Of a stretch of DNA of 14,826 nucleotides, positions 14,350-14,826 are shown one piece after another. The DNA is taken from assembly GCA_947632525.1 (NCBI GenBank), contig CANRPQ010000026.1:1-14826 (forward strand). Direction: 5' to 3'. The DNA comes from an uncultured Clostridia bacterium (lineage in GTDB: Bacteria > Bacillota > Clostridia > TANB77 > CAG-508). Positions within the stretch are counted from its first letter, which is position 1. Each line of letters opens with the position of its first letter. A model generated the notes under the pieces. That model saw only the letters and a program-made list of their open reading frames with translations, was not told where the DNA came from and made no database searches. The translations under genes and the position numbers were made by a program.

Positions 14350-14366
14350 CTGGTGGGTTGAACCAG
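14350..14366. repeat. small hairpin just past the variable region
   Basis: CTGGT (14350-14354) and ACCAG (14362-14366) pair perfectly over a 7 nt loop, beginning 10 nt past the stop codon. DGR targets often carry a hairpin or cruciform immediately after the variable region, so its position is suggestive. Confidence 0.4.
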
Positions 14367-14375
14367 TGGTCAGTG

Positions 14376-14520
14376 TTACAGGTTAATATAAAGGGTGGAG
14401 CGAGAACCGAAGTCGCTGTCGCTGTAGTCCGGACAGTCGCCGCCGCGGTGAGAAGCTGGAGTGCCAGAACCGGAACTGAGGTAGTAGCAGCCACCACGAG
14501 CGACACGAAAGCTGGTGCTG
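14376..14520 (-). other. DGR variable region (VR), boundaries approximate
   Basis: The last ~48 codons of the gene differ sharply from everything around them. By hand count, 75 of the 120 bases at 14401-14520 are G or C, in an otherwise A/T-dominated genome. Nearly every codon ends in C or T; only three end otherwise (CCA, CCG, CTG). This is what adenine-directed mutagenesis of AAC/AAT template codons yields (first two bases free, last base kept). The peptide pattern RVxRGGxxxxxxGSGxPASxRGG...GSR...LYI matches the C-type-lectin-fold display end of DGR target proteins. Confidence 0.8.
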
Positions 14521-14826
14521 TTGGCTTCAAGGGTCCATTCACTTACATTTCCTGCTAGGTCATATATATGGTTCTTTTGCCATTTGTCATTTGAACCAGA
14601 ATTTTGCTTACTTCCTTTATTCGATTCTGTACTATCACTATAGTTTCCCCAACTGCTTGAATTTGTTAATAAATCGTAGTTTGGTGTTCCATCGTCTTTT
14701 TTGTTTGTTTGTGCTATCCATTCTAGTGTTCTATCCCATTGGCATCCCCATATCATACTACTTGTTACATTGTTATTTTCTTTTCTTATATTTTTACTTT
14801 CTTGATACATATAATACCAATTTATA
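14376..14826 (-). CDS. formylglycine-generating-enzyme-fold (SUMF1) DGR target protein, 5' end outside the window
   Basis: Partial gene: the frame stays open to the window edge (upstream residues read NWYY before the first visible Met), so the true start lies outside. Family marks are SSMIWGCQWDRTLEW, SSSWGNYSDST, HIYDLAGNVSEWTLE and RVARGG, typical of bacterial SUMF1-like C-type-lectin folds. Catalytic formylglycine enzymes use paired cysteines or copper in this fold; here it is most likely a binding scaffold, since the C-terminal ~45 residues coincide with the variable region and line the ligand-binding face in known DGR proteins. A hairpin (14350-14366) follows the stop. No reverse transcriptase, accessory protein or template repeat is in the window. 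Confidence is high for the fold and good for the DGR role. Confidence 0.88.
   Translation of the reverse strand, partial: INWYYMYQESKNIRKENNNVTSSMIWGCQWDRTLEWIAQTNKKDDGTPNYDLLTNSSSWGNYSDSTESNKGSKQNSGSNDKWQKNHIYDLAGNVSEWTLEANSTSFRVARGGCYYLSSGSGTPASHRGGDCPDYSDSDFGSRSTLYINL

Noticed and set aside
13970..14375. DGR reverse transcriptase or template repeat next to the variable region
   Set aside because: The region is too short for an RT, and no second copy of the variable-region sequence is visible anywhere in the window.
14330..14558. Open frames on both strands overlapping the variable region in other frames
   Set aside because: They exist because the GC-rich region contains few stop codons. 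Their translations are low-complexity Ala/Thr/Val runs with no family likeness, while the SUMF1 frame is clearly coding.
1..14826. CRISPR array, tRNA, rRNA, insertion sequence
   Set aside because: I saw no regularly spaced repeats, no tRNA cloverleaf with a T-arm, no rRNA sequence and no transposase. This was by eye only and does not replace a dedicated search.

Overview
The window is AT-rich, low-GC Bacillota DNA. Intergenic regions are dominated by A/T and codons favour A/T third positions. Shine-Dalgarno sites are strong (AGGAGG) and sigma-A promoters are near consensus. A spore germination protease gene (gpr) points to an endospore-forming, Clostridia-like organism. An uncultured gut-type lineage is my inference, not something the sequence proves.

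Left part (1-5300), accessory in character. Two overlapping genes of unknown function (158-1331) follow a near-perfect sigma-A promoter, then comes a third unknown gene (1587-1964). A minus-strand AbrB/PIN toxin-antitoxin pair (2153-2811) follows, then a MATE/MOP-like polytopic membrane protein (3156-4334) and a TraX-family membrane protein (4590-5300). A structured, promoter-bearing intergenic element of about 180 bp occurs twice, before 1587 and before 4590. A separate promoter-terminator unit near 1974-2060 looks like a very small RNA gene.

Middle part (5317-12713), a long minus-strand housekeeping run in the order murB, yvcK-like, glycogen debranching enzyme, ruvC, holA, gpr. It covers cell-wall precursor synthesis, carbon/wall homeostasis, glycogen use, recombination, replication and spore germination. 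murB starts with TTG. The YvcK homologue has lost much of its conserved nucleotide-binding loop and gained a charged C-terminal tail. holA can be read through only if one base is skipped at two places. Both places are in-frame CGG codons, and I found no other in-frame CGG in the window.

Right part (12924-14826). A zinc-ribbon/TM2 gene and a DUF2752 gene form a small plus-strand operon ended by a bidirectional terminator. Opposite them lie a small three-helix membrane protein and, upstream, a 59-residue protein joined to it by an ATGA overlap. The right edge holds the 3' end of a formylglycine-generating-enzyme-fold gene. Its last ~145 bp are abruptly GC-rich and built almost wholly of codons ending in C or T, the signature of a diversity-generating retroelement (DGR) variable region. 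No reverse transcriptase or template repeat lies in the window, so this would be a remote target or one whose RT lies beyond the edge.
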